Shown in pieces: positions 1 through 8,034 of a stretch of 36,618 bases of DNA; position 1 is the first letter of the stretch, and the number at the start of each line of letters is the position of its first letter. The DNA comes from Nesterenkonia alkaliphila. Lineage in GTDB: Bacteria > Actinomycetota > Actinomycetes > Actinomycetales > Micrococcaceae. Where the stretch lies: NCBI RefSeq assembly GCF_009758175.1, contig NZ_WRPM01000018.1:1-36618 (forward strand), read 5' to 3'. The position numbers and the translations under genes were made by a program. Below the pieces are notes generated by a model. That model worked only from the letters and a program-made list of their open reading frames with translations. It did not search any database and was not told the DNA's origin.

Positions 1-4
1 CTAG

Positions 5-42
5 TGGCCACTTATGGGCTGTTTTGGTGGCCACCTATGGGC
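5..42 (+). promoter_or_regulatory. Direct-repeat operator of the MocR regulator
   Basis: Two copies of TGGCCACYTATGGGC lie at 5-19 and 28-42, identical except for one position and offset by 23 bp. GntR/MocR (PdxR-type) regulators commonly bind direct repeats near their own promoter. The second copy contains the ATG at 37, so binding would cover the start of the downstream gene. The left half of the control region, and any divergent target gene, lies outside the window. That this is the operator is inference from its position and repeat form. Confidence 0.5.
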
Positions 43-1455
43 ACTTCTCACTGGCCATTGACAGACTGTAACGCTGAGCTGAGCCTTCAGGAACAGTTAG
101 CTGCTCAGTTCAGGCGCGCCATTCACCAGAAGCAATTAGTCCCGGGAGATCTCGTGCCAGCCAGCAGGCCTCTGGCACAACAGTTGGGTGTCTCCCGGGG
201 AACAGTAGTCAGCGTCATGGAGCAACTGGCAGGTGAAGGTTACCTCGTGGCGCACCCCGGCAAGGGGCACTTCGTCGCCGCACTCGACCACCTCGGGCAG
301 TCGAAGAATGAAAAGGAATCCCACACTTCTCCTGCTGTCCTAGCAGCCCCAGAGCACCCCCGGCCTGTGCTGGATCTTCGACCCGGTTACCCGTGGACAC
401 AAGGTTTGGGTCAGGACCCGCTGTGGAAGTCAGCGTGGCGAAAAGCTACCGCCGACCTTCCAGATGCCGCCCTTCACGAGGAGGAAGCATCAGGAAGCCT
501 GCGCCTGCGCGCGGCCGTTGCCGAACACCTTCGACGAGCCCGTGGCATCATCACCCACCCGGGGAATATTCACATTACGAGCGGGACAGCAGAGGCCCTT
601 GTGCTCATCACACTGACTCTGAACCGCATCTACAGCACCGCTCAGATCGCTGTAGAGGACCCTGGCTATCCAGCAGCGAGGCAAGCCCTGGAAACTGCCG
701 GAGCTCGGGTGCACACGGTGCCCACAAGCGCCGACACCGGGATAGCGGTAGAAAAAATCCCTGCATCTGCCCACGCCGTAGTTACCACCCCAAGCCACCA
801 GTACCCGTTAGGCGGGCTGATGAGCATCAACGATCGGCTAGCGCTGCTGCGCTGGGCAGACCGCCATGAGGCTGTGGTGGTAGAAGACGACTACGACAGC
901 GAGTTCCGCTACGGCCGGCCACCATTGCCGGCACTGTCCACCCTTTCTCAAGGCGAGCAGGTCATGACTATAGGAAGCTTCTCCAAAATTCTCACCCCCG
1001 CCCTCCGGGCCGGGTACATCTACGCAGACGGTGCCCTCGGCCGTGAGCTGATCCGCACCAGGGCGGGTATCGGCGCGTCGGTCTCATATCTGCAGCAAGT
1101 CGCTCTTGCTGACTACCTTGAATCTGGCGGACTTGCCCGTCACATCGCCAGGATGCGCCGAGAGTACCGACATCGCAGAGATCTCCTGATAAGACGACTG
1201 AGCGGGCTAGCCGGTGTGCAGACCTCGGCAACCTCCGGCGGCCTGCATGCGGTACTGCACACCCCGGTCCAGGCATCGCAATTGGCTGCCCAGCTTAGGG
1301 CCAGAGGAACACAGGTGGCCCTACTCTCTTCCTACTACGCAGAAGGCCTTCCCCAAGAAGAGGATGGACTCGTCATCGGCTACGGCCAGACCTCAAGCGC
1401 TCACCTGAGTCAGGCGCTGCGGCAGATCCAAGAGATTCTTGCTACGAAGCGCTAG
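37..1455 (+). CDS. MocR-family (PdxR-like) GntR regulator with aminotransferase domain
   Basis: The protein has an N-terminal winged-helix GntR domain (about residues 15-85, with SRPLAQQLGVSRGTVVSVMEQL) followed by a fold type I PLP-dependent aminotransferase domain. The PLP region shows EDDYDSEFRY and the lysine-containing GSFSKILTPALRAGY segment. MocR proteins use PLP or an amino-acid aldimine as effector and control vitamin B6, GABA, ectoine or amino-acid export genes. About 472 aa is normal for the family. An in-frame GTG at position 4 would add 11 residues, but that stretch overlaps the direct repeat, so ATG 37 is preferred. No ribosome-binding site can be judged at the window edge; a leaderless mRNA is possible. 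A convergent LysE exporter follows. The regulated gene may lie to the left. Confidence 0.9.
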   Translation: MGTSHWPLTDCNAELSLQEQLAAQFRRAIHQKQLVPGDLVPASRPLAQQLGVSRGTVVSVMEQLAGEGYLVAHPGKGHFVAALDHLGQSKNEKESHTSPAVLAAPEHPRPVLDLRPGYPWTQGLGQDPLWKSAWRKATADLPDAALHEEEASGSLRLRAAVAEHLRRARGIITHPGNIHITSGTAEALVLITLTLNRIYSTAQIAVEDPGYPAARQALETAGARVHTVPTSADTGIAVEKIPASAHAVVTTPSHQYPLGGLMSINDRLALLRWADRHEAVVVEDDYDSEFRYGRPPLPALSTLSQGEQVMTIGSFSKILTPALRAGYIYADGALGRELIRTRAGIGASVSYLQQVALADYLESGGLARHIARMRREYRHRRDLLIRRLSGLAGVQTSATSGGLHAVLHTPVQASQLAAQLRARGTQVALLSSYYAEGLPQEEDGLVIGYGQTSSAHLSQALRQIQEILATKR

Positions 1456-1513
1456 TGAACACCTGCGACCAGTGTGGGGCAGCCGTAATCAGCGCCTTCT
1501 GAAACAGAACCCC

Positions 1514-2161
1514 TCATCCAGCCACTGCGTCGACCACGAGGGCGCCGGCGAAGACCAGCAGGAGCAGTCCGACCCCGATCTCGAGGTTGGCCATGCCGCG
1601 GTTGCCCATGCTGCGGAAGACCCGGGCGCCGAAGAGCACGAAGACCGGCAGGTAGAACACCCCGACCAGTACGTCAGCGGCTCCGAGGATGCCCAGCTGC
1701 AGCCAGACCGGCCAGGCGGAGGCCTCGTCGATGAACTGGGGCAGCACGGCGACGAAGAACAGGATGACCTTGGGGTTCATCAGGTTGGTCAACAGGGTGC
1801 GTTGGAAGGCCGAACGTGCCGCAGCGCTGCGGCCGGGTGTGGCCGCAGTTTCTGCCAAGCCTGCCGGTTGGCGCCGGATGCTCCGGCTGGCCAGGATGGC
1901 CCGCACGCCGAGATAGGCCAGATAGATAGCGCCTCCCACAGACAGCACGGTGAGGCTGGCTGGGGCGGCCACCAGCAGTGCTGAGAGCCCGACTGCGCTG
2001 ATGATCATGTGCACGCTCAACCCCGCCAAGGCACCTGCAGATGCTGCGAACCCCACGCGCGCCCCTCGGGCACTGGCCCGCAGGATCATCACCGTGTCCG
2101 GGCCCGGGGAGATGTAACTGACCAGCACCAGGGCCAGGAAGATGTGCCATTCAACGATCAC
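1514..2161 (-). CDS. LysE/RhtB-family amino-acid exporter
   Basis: This is a 215-aa integral membrane protein of the LysE superfamily, which exports amino acids and derivatives across the cytoplasmic membrane. The N-terminus carries the family signature SYISPGPDTVMILR, and GGAIYLAYLGVRAIL and LLTNLMNPKVILFFVAVLPQF are the expected second and third conserved blocks. Length and about six hydrophobic segments fit the family. It converges with the MocR gene, leaving 58 bp between stop codons. The substrate cannot be told from sequence; MocR regulators often sit beside LysE-type exporters, but the orientation here does not show co-regulation. Confidence 0.9.
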   Translation of the reverse strand: MIVEWHIFLALVLVSYISPGPDTVMILRASARGARVGFAASAGALAGLSVHMIISAVGLSALLVAAPASLTVLSVGGAIYLAYLGVRAILASRSIRRQPAGLAETAATPGRSAAARSAFQRTLLTNLMNPKVILFFVAVLPQFIDEASAWPVWLQLGILGAADVLVGVFYLPVFVLFGARVFRSMGNRGMANLEIGVGLLLLVFAGALVVDAVAG

Positions 2162-2298
2162 CGGGGTCCAGGGTTCCTCTCACTCACGCGTGCCACCTGG
2201 TTCAGCGGAGGCCGGCGGCACTAGCTGCTCAGACTAACAACCGGGACCACGATCGCTGCGATGAGCAGGCCTGCGGCTGGGACGTTCTTTCAGCAACC

Positions 2299-2742
2299 AT
2301 GGCAACCGCGGCCCCAACACGCCACCATCACATGGACACAGACGAATGGAACGACGCCGAACAACGAAGAACCCCCTTTCCGCCACAGCTGGGCGGCCTG
2401 AAACTGGACGCCATCACCCTGCATGAGGGCGAGAGTACCGTCCTCGCTGAGTACCTCTACTGCGGTGGACCAGGCGGGAACAGAGAACTGCGGCTGCACC
2501 TGTTGGATCCAGCATCTCTGCCCGAACATCTCGAGTTTGATGCCCATCCCGGCCAGTACGAGCGGGCCACCATGGCAAACCAGCCCATCACGTTGGCTCA
2601 CATCGACCCCAATTTCGGGCCCTGGGACGCCATCATCGACCGTGACCAGGCACCGTGGCTGCGAGTCCTCACCAGCGCAGATACTGACACCAGTCGAGAT
2701 TGGATCTTGAAGTCCCTTTCAGAAGTCCTTAGCGAGCAGTGA
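2299..2742 (+). CDS. Hypothetical protein, 147 aa
   Basis: The ORF gives a soluble, acidic protein with a credible amino-acid composition (for example GGLKLDAITLHEGESTVLAEY and DWILKSLSEVLSE). I recognise no family. ATG 2299 has no clear Shine-Dalgarno sequence, and ATG 2332 (MDTDEW) is an equally possible start. Its end overlaps the 3' end of the convergent arginase-family gene by 14 bp. The reverse-strand ORF over the same bases has a poorer composition and was left out. Confidence 0.55.
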   Translation: MATAAPTRHHHMDTDEWNDAEQRRTPFPPQLGGLKLDAITLHEGESTVLAEYLYCGGPGGNRELRLHLLDPASLPEHLEFDAHPGQYERATMANQPITLAHIDPNFGPWDAIIDRDQAPWLRVLTSADTDTSRDWILKSLSEVLSEQ

Positions 2743-3628
2743 GGGCTCCTTCGATGAGAGAGGCGATGTTCTTAGCATCAGTCCGCTCTGGGTCCTGGGC
2801 AGGATCGTAGATAGTGACACTCATCCCGATGCACCCACCGGCACTCATCGCTGCAGTGAGAGCCTCCTGTAACTGATCGAAGGTGAGACCGCCTGGCTCA
2901 TCGGGGTAGCCAGGCAGTCCCTGAGCACCGAAAATCTGTGGGTCGAGAACATCGAGGTCGATATGTAGCCACCAGCCGGAAGCAGACCCATTGAGGTGTT
3001 CGGCGGCCGACTCTGCTGTAGTGGTCGGACTCGGCTGCAGCTGCTCCAGGGGTCGGGTCAATACTCCCCAGTCGGCCAAAGTTCCGATGTTGAACCGACG
3101 GCGCCAGTCGTCATCGCGTGTTCCTAGTACGGCTAGAGCACTCCGATGGATAATGGGCAAGCGCTTGGCGATCTCTTGAGGCAGAAGCCGGCCGGTCAGG
3201 CCGAGGAGCAGCCCCAATTCACAGTTGGCAGCTTCGCCATCCTCCACTACATCTAGAGGCATAGTGTCCTCGTGCCCGTCGAAGAACATCAACCCGGCGT
3301 CTCCGAGCGCCTCCTCGACGCCCTTCATCACGCCGAGCAAAAGGGAACAGTCCCCACCGACCACCAGCGGAAACCGCCCCTGACCCAGGACTTCGCAGAC
3401 ACGGTGGCTGAGCTGCCAGGTCATCTCGAGCAATGCTGGTTCGTTGAGCAGACCAGTCTGCGCTCCACGGCTAGTCTCGAAAGCAGGAAGATCCAGATCT
3501 CCAGAATCAGTGCCATGCTCATGCAGGACTCTAGAAAGACCGTTCTCACGAAGCACCTGAGCAGCCCGAGACTGATGGCCCTGCCTTCCATAACCATCAA
3601 AAGGAACGCCGATGGACTCAACCGTCAT
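2729..3628 (-). CDS. Arginase/agmatinase/formiminoglutamase-family protein
   Basis: The 299-aa protein has the ureohydrolase fold signatures: GGDCS at about residues 91-95, FFDGHED at 115-121 and HIDLDVLDP near 222-230. These supply the aspartate and histidine ligands of the binuclear Mn centre that hydrolyses guanidino compounds. The histidine normally found in GGDHS is replaced by cysteine (Cys94), so one Mn-A ligand is changed. Similar arginase-like proteins with altered first ligand exist, so the substrate may not be arginine. Residues 200-215 are Thr/Ala-rich and look like a linker loop. ATG 3628 is the only start near the conserved N-terminus (IGVPFDGYG). No obvious partner gene sits beside it. 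Confidence 0.85.
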   Translation of the reverse strand: MTVESIGVPFDGYGRQGHQSRAAQVLRENGLSRVLHEHGTDSGDLDLPAFETSRGAQTGLLNEPALLEMTWQLSHRVCEVLGQGRFPLVVGGDCSLLLGVMKGVEEALGDAGLMFFDGHEDTMPLDVVEDGEAANCELGLLLGLTGRLLPQEIAKRLPIIHRSALAVLGTRDDDWRRRFNIGTLADWGVLTRPLEQLQPSPTTTAESAAEHLNGSASGWWLHIDLDVLDPQIFGAQGLPGYPDEPGGLTFDQLQEALTAAMSAGGCIGMSVTIYDPAQDPERTDAKNIASLIEGALTAR

Positions 3629-3750
3629 GTTTCCACGCTACCGGCTTGCACCCCAGCACGGGTTTCTTGCTCTTACCTCACTAGACATATCCAGTGGTTC
3701 TCGCTGAACGGCGAGGGTTGCACAGCATGAGGAGCGCAACTAGGCACTTT

Positions 3751-3795
3751 TAGCAACCTTAGTTGACAGCAAGTGTGTAGCAACATAAGTTGACA
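3751..3795 (+). promoter_or_regulatory. Tandem palindromic operators overlapping a leaderless promoter
   Basis: Two 18-bp units, 3751-3768 and 3778-3795, match at 16 of 18 positions. Each contains the inverted repeat CAAC-N4-GTTG followed by ACA. The end of unit 1 supplies a perfect TTGACA -35 hexamer (3763-3768). A CATAAG-like -10 at about 3784-3789, inside unit 2, would start transcription within a few bases of the ATG at 3798, so the mRNA is probably leaderless. Binding at unit 2 would block RNA polymerase. The likely ligand is the HTH protein encoded immediately downstream (autoregulation); this is inference. Confidence 0.6.
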
Positions 3796-3797
3796 CC

Positions 3798-4043
3798 ATG
3801 GAGTCTTCAGAGCTGGCCGAAACTGCTGCGGATACTGATGATCCGCGTGCCGGGCTGCGGGCTGTGGCGTCGCTGCGCATCCTGACTGACACTCTGGAGC
3901 TGAAGCAGGTCGAGGCAGCGTTGCGTGCCGGGATGAGCTGGCAGCAGATCGCTGACGTTCTGGGTGTTTCGCGTCAGGCGGTGCATAAGAAGTACTCCAC
4001 ACGCATCGATCCCTCGATCCCTGTTCCCAGGAGGAAACCATGA
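3798..4043 (+). CDS. Small helix-turn-helix DNA-binding protein
   Basis: This is an 81-aa protein whose C-terminal half is a clear HTH: MSWQQIADVLGVSRQAVHKK at about residues 47-66, similar to those of sigma-region-4-like and Xre-like small regulators. The N-terminal half is an acidic, helical segment (LRAVASLRILTDTLELKQVEAAL). The start follows the tandem operators by only 2 bp, which suggests a leaderless transcript. The stop overlaps the next start (ATGA at 4040), so the two genes are translationally coupled. Small HTH genes are often paired with ClpN-domain genes in actinobacteria. It most likely represses its own operon. Confidence 0.85.
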   Translation: MESSELAETAADTDDPRAGLRAVASLRILTDTLELKQVEAALRAGMSWQQIADVLGVSRQAVHKKYSTRIDPSIPVPRRKP

Positions 4044-5038
4044 GCCGGTACGGAGCCGTCGTCGCCACGTTCACTGACCTGATGATCGCGGCGGTGGAGG
4101 AATCCTCCCGCAGGGATCAGCGTGAGGCTGACATCGAGCACCTCTTCCTGGCGCTGATCACCACTGACTACCCGGCCGGCCACGCTCTGCGGAGGGCTGG
4201 AGTGTCTTTGGCGGATGCCCGCCAGGCGGTCGAGGACCAGCATGCACACCAGCTGCAGCTGATCGGCATAAACACCGGCATGCCAGAGCCCGGACGCATC
4301 ACCGCCCACCAGACCACAGGTCATCAGCTCACCCGCCGGACCGAGGAGATCCTGTACCCCAGTGGTGAGGACGAGATCACCTACACCTCCCAGGTGCTTC
4401 GCAGGCTGCTGGAGGAACCCAGCGGCTTCATCAGCGAAGTCCTGAAACGTCTCAACGTCTCTGCCGCAGAGATCCTGGCCGAGCTGGAACAAGCGCTCGA
4501 GGCGGCCTCCCCATCCACCACTGCTACAGCCCAGCGCGGAGTGCTGACCGCAACGTCTACAACGTTCCTGCCCGCCTCCGCTGAAGAGATCTGGCACCTG
4601 GTCAGTGACGCCGAGCGCATACCCGAGTGGGACCAAACCCTGGGGACGGTGAAGAACCTTAGCGACGACGAAGGGGTCTGGGAGGCCGTGGTTCGCGAGC
4701 AGCTTCCCAACGGGGAACAGATGAAAACCAAGCCGAAGAGCCGGCGCCGCCACATCCGCAGGCTCCTGGCAGATGAGCCCCATGTGATCATCTGGGGCAT
4801 CAGTTTCCCCGATGCCCCGCAGAGCAACGATCTGCAGCACACCGTCACCCTCACCCCAGCTGAGGCGGGGACGCAGCTGGAGGTCATAGTCCGCTGGATC
4901 GAGCCCACACACCGTTTGAGTCTTCGTTCTAAAGTCGGGCGGGCCATCGTTGGGCGGCCTCTGCGCCCGGTGATGCGCTATTTCGTGCGCATGCAGGCCG
5001 CAGAGTTTACCCGGAGCATCAGCCGGCACTTCCGGTAG
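4040..5038 (+). CDS. Clp N-terminal repeat domain fused to SRPBCC domain
   Basis: The first ~150 residues resemble the Clp_N/ClpR adaptor-binding domain of Hsp100 proteins (IEHLFLALITTDYPAGHALRRAGVSLADARQAVE, split here as repeat halves). There is no AAA+ ATPase module. Residues about 175-332 form a START/SRPBCC lipid-type pocket domain (TTFLPASAEEIWHLVSDAE, then IPEWDQTLG). The protein is therefore not a chaperone; it could sense or bind a hydrophobic ligand or a degron-like peptide and act on its HTH partner. It overlaps the HTH gene by four bases (ATGA), with AGGAGG-like sequence at 4029-4034 inside the upstream gene. Domain assignments are by eye; the function is unknown. Confidence 0.8.
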   Translation: MSRYGAVVATFTDLMIAAVEESSRRDQREADIEHLFLALITTDYPAGHALRRAGVSLADARQAVEDQHAHQLQLIGINTGMPEPGRITAHQTTGHQLTRRTEEILYPSGEDEITYTSQVLRRLLEEPSGFISEVLKRLNVSAAEILAELEQALEAASPSTTATAQRGVLTATSTTFLPASAEEIWHLVSDAERIPEWDQTLGTVKNLSDDEGVWEAVVREQLPNGEQMKTKPKSRRRHIRRLLADEPHVIIWGISFPDAPQSNDLQHTVTLTPAEAGTQLEVIVRWIEPTHRLSLRSKVGRAIVGRPLRPVMRYFVRMQAAEFTRSISRHFR

Positions 5039-5097
5039 AACCCAGTCTCGCGCGCTGCCCGTCCCCGAGAAGTAGAGATGAAAGGCAGGATTCCGGC

Positions 5098-5304
5098 ATG
5101 CTCAGCGACCGAATGATGAATATAGGAGTATTGCTGGTCTTCCTTGGCCCCATCATCAGCACCTTCTACTACAACCCGCAGATGGCCGAGCGATTCGGGG
5201 CACTGCTCTGGGCGGCGACCGGGACCTCAATGATCCTGGGGCTGATTCTGGTCTATCGAGCCTGCCGGACCGCGGAGATAGAAGAAGACGAAGGCGAGAG
5301 GTGA
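5098..5304 (+). CDS. Small two-helix membrane protein
   Basis: The product is 68 aa, with two hydrophobic segments (NIGVLLVFLGPIISTFYY and LLWAATGTSMILGLILVY) and an acidic, charged tail ending EEDEGER. An AAAGGCAGG sequence lies about 9 bases before ATG 5098. It may be co-transcribed with the ClpN-SRPBCC gene, 59 bp upstream. I recognise no family. Confidence 0.6.
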   Translation: MLSDRMMNIGVLLVFLGPIISTFYYNPQMAERFGALLWAATGTSMILGLILVYRACRTAEIEEDEGER

Positions 5305-5332
5305 CAGTGCGGCTAGAACACGGCAGGAAATG

Positions 5333-5905
5333 TCAGGCTGTGATCAGCTCTTCTGTAGTGGTGATGGTGGCGAACTCTTCGTGGAGGTTCGTTGCTGTGA
5401 TTTTCCCCAGCGTGTCAGCTGGGATGACTTCACCCTCGGGCGATTGACGGTCGAAGGTATGGGTGGCATCCAAGGTGAAGAACACTTGGTAGCCGAGATT
5501 GCCCCCCACCCGGGCGGTGGTCTCGCAGCAGTGGTTGGTGGTGATCCCGCAGACCACCAGCTCGGTGACCCCCTCCTGCTGAAGCCACTGGTGCAGGTCC
5601 GGAGTGCCGTGAAAGCTGGAGTTCACGCTCTTGACCACCAGCAGATCGGGCTCACCGGTGATGACGTCCTTGAACTGATTCCCAGGACTGCTCGGATGCA
5701 GAGGCGATGATTCGTTGGTGGAGTCGTGGCGGACAAACACCACCGGCCGTCCGGTCTTGCGCCAGTGGGCGATCAAGGTCTCGATGTTCTTCTCGCACTC
5801 CGGGTTGTTCCTGGTCCCCCAGAACTCGACGTCGCCGAAAGCCTGCTGCACATCGACGACGACCAAGGCGGCCTTGGGACCCGGGGAAAAAGAGGGTGCT
5901 GTCAT
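5333..5905 (-). CDS. Isochorismatase-family cysteine hydrolase
   Basis: The 190-aa protein has the full catalytic triad of the isochorismatase-like (nicotinamidase-related) fold: Asp18 in VVVDVQQAF, Lys92 in VVKSVNSSF and Cys126 in GITTNHCCETTAR. These enzymes hydrolyse amides, ureido groups or vinyl ethers. The substrate is not predictable, because members include biuret, N-carbamoylsarcosine and isochorismate hydrolases. The length is typical for a stand-alone domain. It lies 43 bp downstream of, and on the same strand as, the deaminase-ASCH gene, so the two may be one transcript. Confidence 0.9.
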   Translation of the reverse strand: MTAPSFSPGPKAALVVVDVQQAFGDVEFWGTRNNPECEKNIETLIAHWRKTGRPVVFVRHDSTNESSPLHPSSPGNQFKDVITGEPDLLVVKSVNSSFHGTPDLHQWLQQEGVTELVVCGITTNHCCETTARVGGNLGYQVFFTLDATHTFDRQSPEGEVIPADTLGKITATNLHEEFATITTTEELITA

Positions 5906-5948
5906 GGTGGCAGGCTATCAACGGCGCCTAGATGGTCAGGGGCTCCGC

Positions 5949-6662
5949 TTAGTCCGCAAGCGTGAAAGTCACCACGTCGACCGGATCTTCTACACCTAGT
6001 TCTGGATAGTGGTGTTCTAGGGCCTGATGGAGTTCGTCCAGATTGGCGAAACCATCTGCAAGAGCGTGCTCTTCCGTCAGTGCATCTCTCGTACTGGTCT
6101 GGACCTGCGTGACGTATGCATCGAGAGTGAAGACCGAGCCGTTGTCCTTCTCGAAGACCAGCTGTGCCGGGCCGGGGCGGAATGGATCATCGATGCGGAT
6201 GGTCTGGTTCTTCTTTCCTTGACGGATGCTGCCCTCGTAGCCTTCCCACATGTAGATCCGCTGCGGCTGGTCAGCTACCTTCCAGTCATAGGCAAAGGGC
6301 AGCAGCTCCTCCACAGTGTGTGCTTCCAACCCGTTTGCTCCTCTGACCACGCACTGGATGGCGGGGTTAATGTCGAAGAGGATCTGGCGACACTTTCCGC
6401 ACGGAGCAATCACATCTCCGGATCCTCCATAGGCAGCCACAACGGCGACGACAGGGTCGTCAGGGCAGGTCGCCGCATGATTCGACAATGCTGCGATCTC
6501 TCCGCACGGGCCACCCAGAAAGTGGTAGGTGTTCAGCCCGAGGACGGTCTGCCCAGTCTTGGTAAGCAGGGCCGCTGCGACGGTGTGGTCGCCGTCGTCG
6601 TTCCACCGTCGTACATGCTCAGATGCAGCGTAAACCAAGCGGCGCAGTTCAGGAGTAATCAC
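5949..6662 (-). CDS. Cytidine deaminase-like domain fused to ASCH domain
   Basis: Residues 1-130 form a cytidine deaminase-like zinc domain with Cys53-Gly-Glu55 and Cys88-Gly-Lys-Cys91-Arg-Gln, the all-cysteine ligand set of tetrameric CDAs. Residues about 135-237 form an ASCH domain that lines up with E. coli YqfB, an N4-acetylcytidine amidohydrolase. The YqfB catalytic Lys21 and Thr24 correspond to Lys151 and Thr154 in SIRQGKKNQTIR, and Glu74 to Asp203 in TEEHALADGF. The fusion suggests sequential deacetylation of N4-acetylcytidine and deamination of cytidine to uridine. Domain calls and alignment were made by eye; the coupled reaction is inference. ATG 6662 is the natural start of the CDA domain. 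Confidence 0.85.
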   Translation of the reverse strand: MITPELRRLVYAASEHVRRWNDDGDHTVAAALLTKTGQTVLGLNTYHFLGGPCGEIAALSNHAATCPDDPVVAVVAAYGGSGDVIAPCGKCRQILFDINPAIQCVVRGANGLEAHTVEELLPFAYDWKVADQPQRIYMWEGYEGSIRQGKKNQTIRIDDPFRPGPAQLVFEKDNGSVFTLDAYVTQVQTSTRDALTEEHALADGFANLDELHQALEHHYPELGVEDPVDVVTFTLAD

Positions 6663-6672
6663 TCAGCACACT

Positions 6673-7934
6673 CTACCGACGACGTTCAGGATGATCCGGC
6701 GTCTGTTTCTGCCGGACTACGAACCGAGCGATCAGGATGAGAACCAGTCCGATGAGAGTCAGTCCTGTTCCAGTGATGGTGGGGCTGCGCAGCCCGTAGT
6801 CGGCGGTGATGGCGGCTCCTGCGAGGCTGACACCGATGGTGTTGCCGAGGTTGAAGGCTGCGATGTTGGTCGCTGAGGCCAGGGTCGCGGCTCCTGTGGC
6901 GTGGCGCATCACCCGGGCCTGTAACCCGGGGACGGTGGCGAACCCGACGGCACCCAGCAGGGCCAGCATGACGGCAGTAGGCAACGGCAACGACGCGACG
7001 GCTCCCAGGCCCAGGATCACTGTGGGCAGCAGGATCGAGAGGACCAGTACTGCGTTGTCGGGGTTTTGTCGGCTGCCCAACCGCCGATGAAGTTCCCGGC
7101 AAAGAGGCCTGCTCCGAAGAGCACCAGCAGCCAGGGCACCGCTGAGGCGGAGTAGCCAGTGACTTCTCGCAGTAGGGGTTCGATATAGGTGAAGACTCCG
7201 AACATGCCGCCGAAGACCATCGCAGTGGTCAGCAGTGACACCAGCACCTGCGGCCGTACCAGGGTACGGAACTGCTGGGCGATCGGCAGCTGATCCTGTT
7301 CCGGTTGGGTTTTCGGGACCAGGCAGATGAGGCCGGCTAGGGCGAGGATTCCGATGGCGGAGATGATCCAGAACACTGTGCGCCATCCCAGCTGCTGACC
7401 GATGAAGGCTCCGGCCGGGACTCCGAGGACATTGGCGATGGTCAGGCCAGCAAATAATGCTGCCACCGCTGAGGCTCGGCGGTGCTCTGGCACGAGCGTG
7501 GAGGCTAAGACCGCGCCGATTCCGAAGTAGCCGCCGTGGGCCAGGGCGGCGATGATCCGGCCGGTGAACATCACCTCATAACTCGGTGCCCAGGCCGAGA
7601 GGGTGTTTCCCGCGACGAAGAACGCCAGCAGCAGTACGAGTGCATGCTTCGGGGTTTTACGCATCAACAAGGGTGTGATCGCCAAGGCCCCAGGGACAAC
7701 GGCCAGGGCGTAGCCGCCGACCAGGTGTCCTGCCTGGCTGATGGTGACTTCGAGGTCTGTGGCGACCTCGGTCAGCAGCCCGGCGATGACGAACTCGGTC
7801 AATCCGATGCCGAAGCCTCCGACGCTCAGTGCCAGTAGGGCCAAGGTTGCTTTGCTCTTGCTCACCGAGGGACGGGAGGGTGCAGATGGTGTCTCTGTGG
7901 TGGTGTGGGTAGGTCTCACGCCCTCCACGGTCAC
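6673..7934 (-). pseudogene. DHA1-type MFS exporter broken by one frameshift
   Basis: The N-terminal part (7934 down to about 7065) encodes roughly 290 residues of a drug:H+ antiporter of the AraJ/YdhP/Cmx type (GFGIGLTEFVIAGLLTEVA, ALAHGGYFGIGAVLASTLV). The reading frame then shifts: after ...GNFIGGWAADK the rest of the transporter (NPDNAVLVLSILLPTVILGL to the stop at 6673) continues in the -1 frame. Restoring one A in the AAAA run at about 7065-7068 gives one uninterrupted 12-helix protein of about 420 aa. A real loss of function, a sequencing indel or, less likely, ribosomal slippage could explain it. GTG 7934 faces the divergent XRE regulator, which probably controls it. Confidence 0.8.
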
Positions 7935-8034
7935 CTGCGCCGATATGTCAGAGCCATCCCTCTGTTGTGCCTACCCCCGCCAGGGGCACCCATTGCCAGT
8001 GACATCGCAGGCGCTACGTGGAAAGAATGGAGGC

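Noticed and set aside
3974-5029. Reverse-strand ORF of 351 codons opposite the ClpN-SRPBCC gene
   Set aside because: The forward frame has clear domains; the reverse frame is a high-GC shadow with no family features.
7060-7070. Programmed -1 frameshifting in the MFS gene
   Set aside because: The slippery stretch is only AAAACCCC with no strong downstream structure visible, and MFS exporters are not known to need slippage; an indel is simpler.
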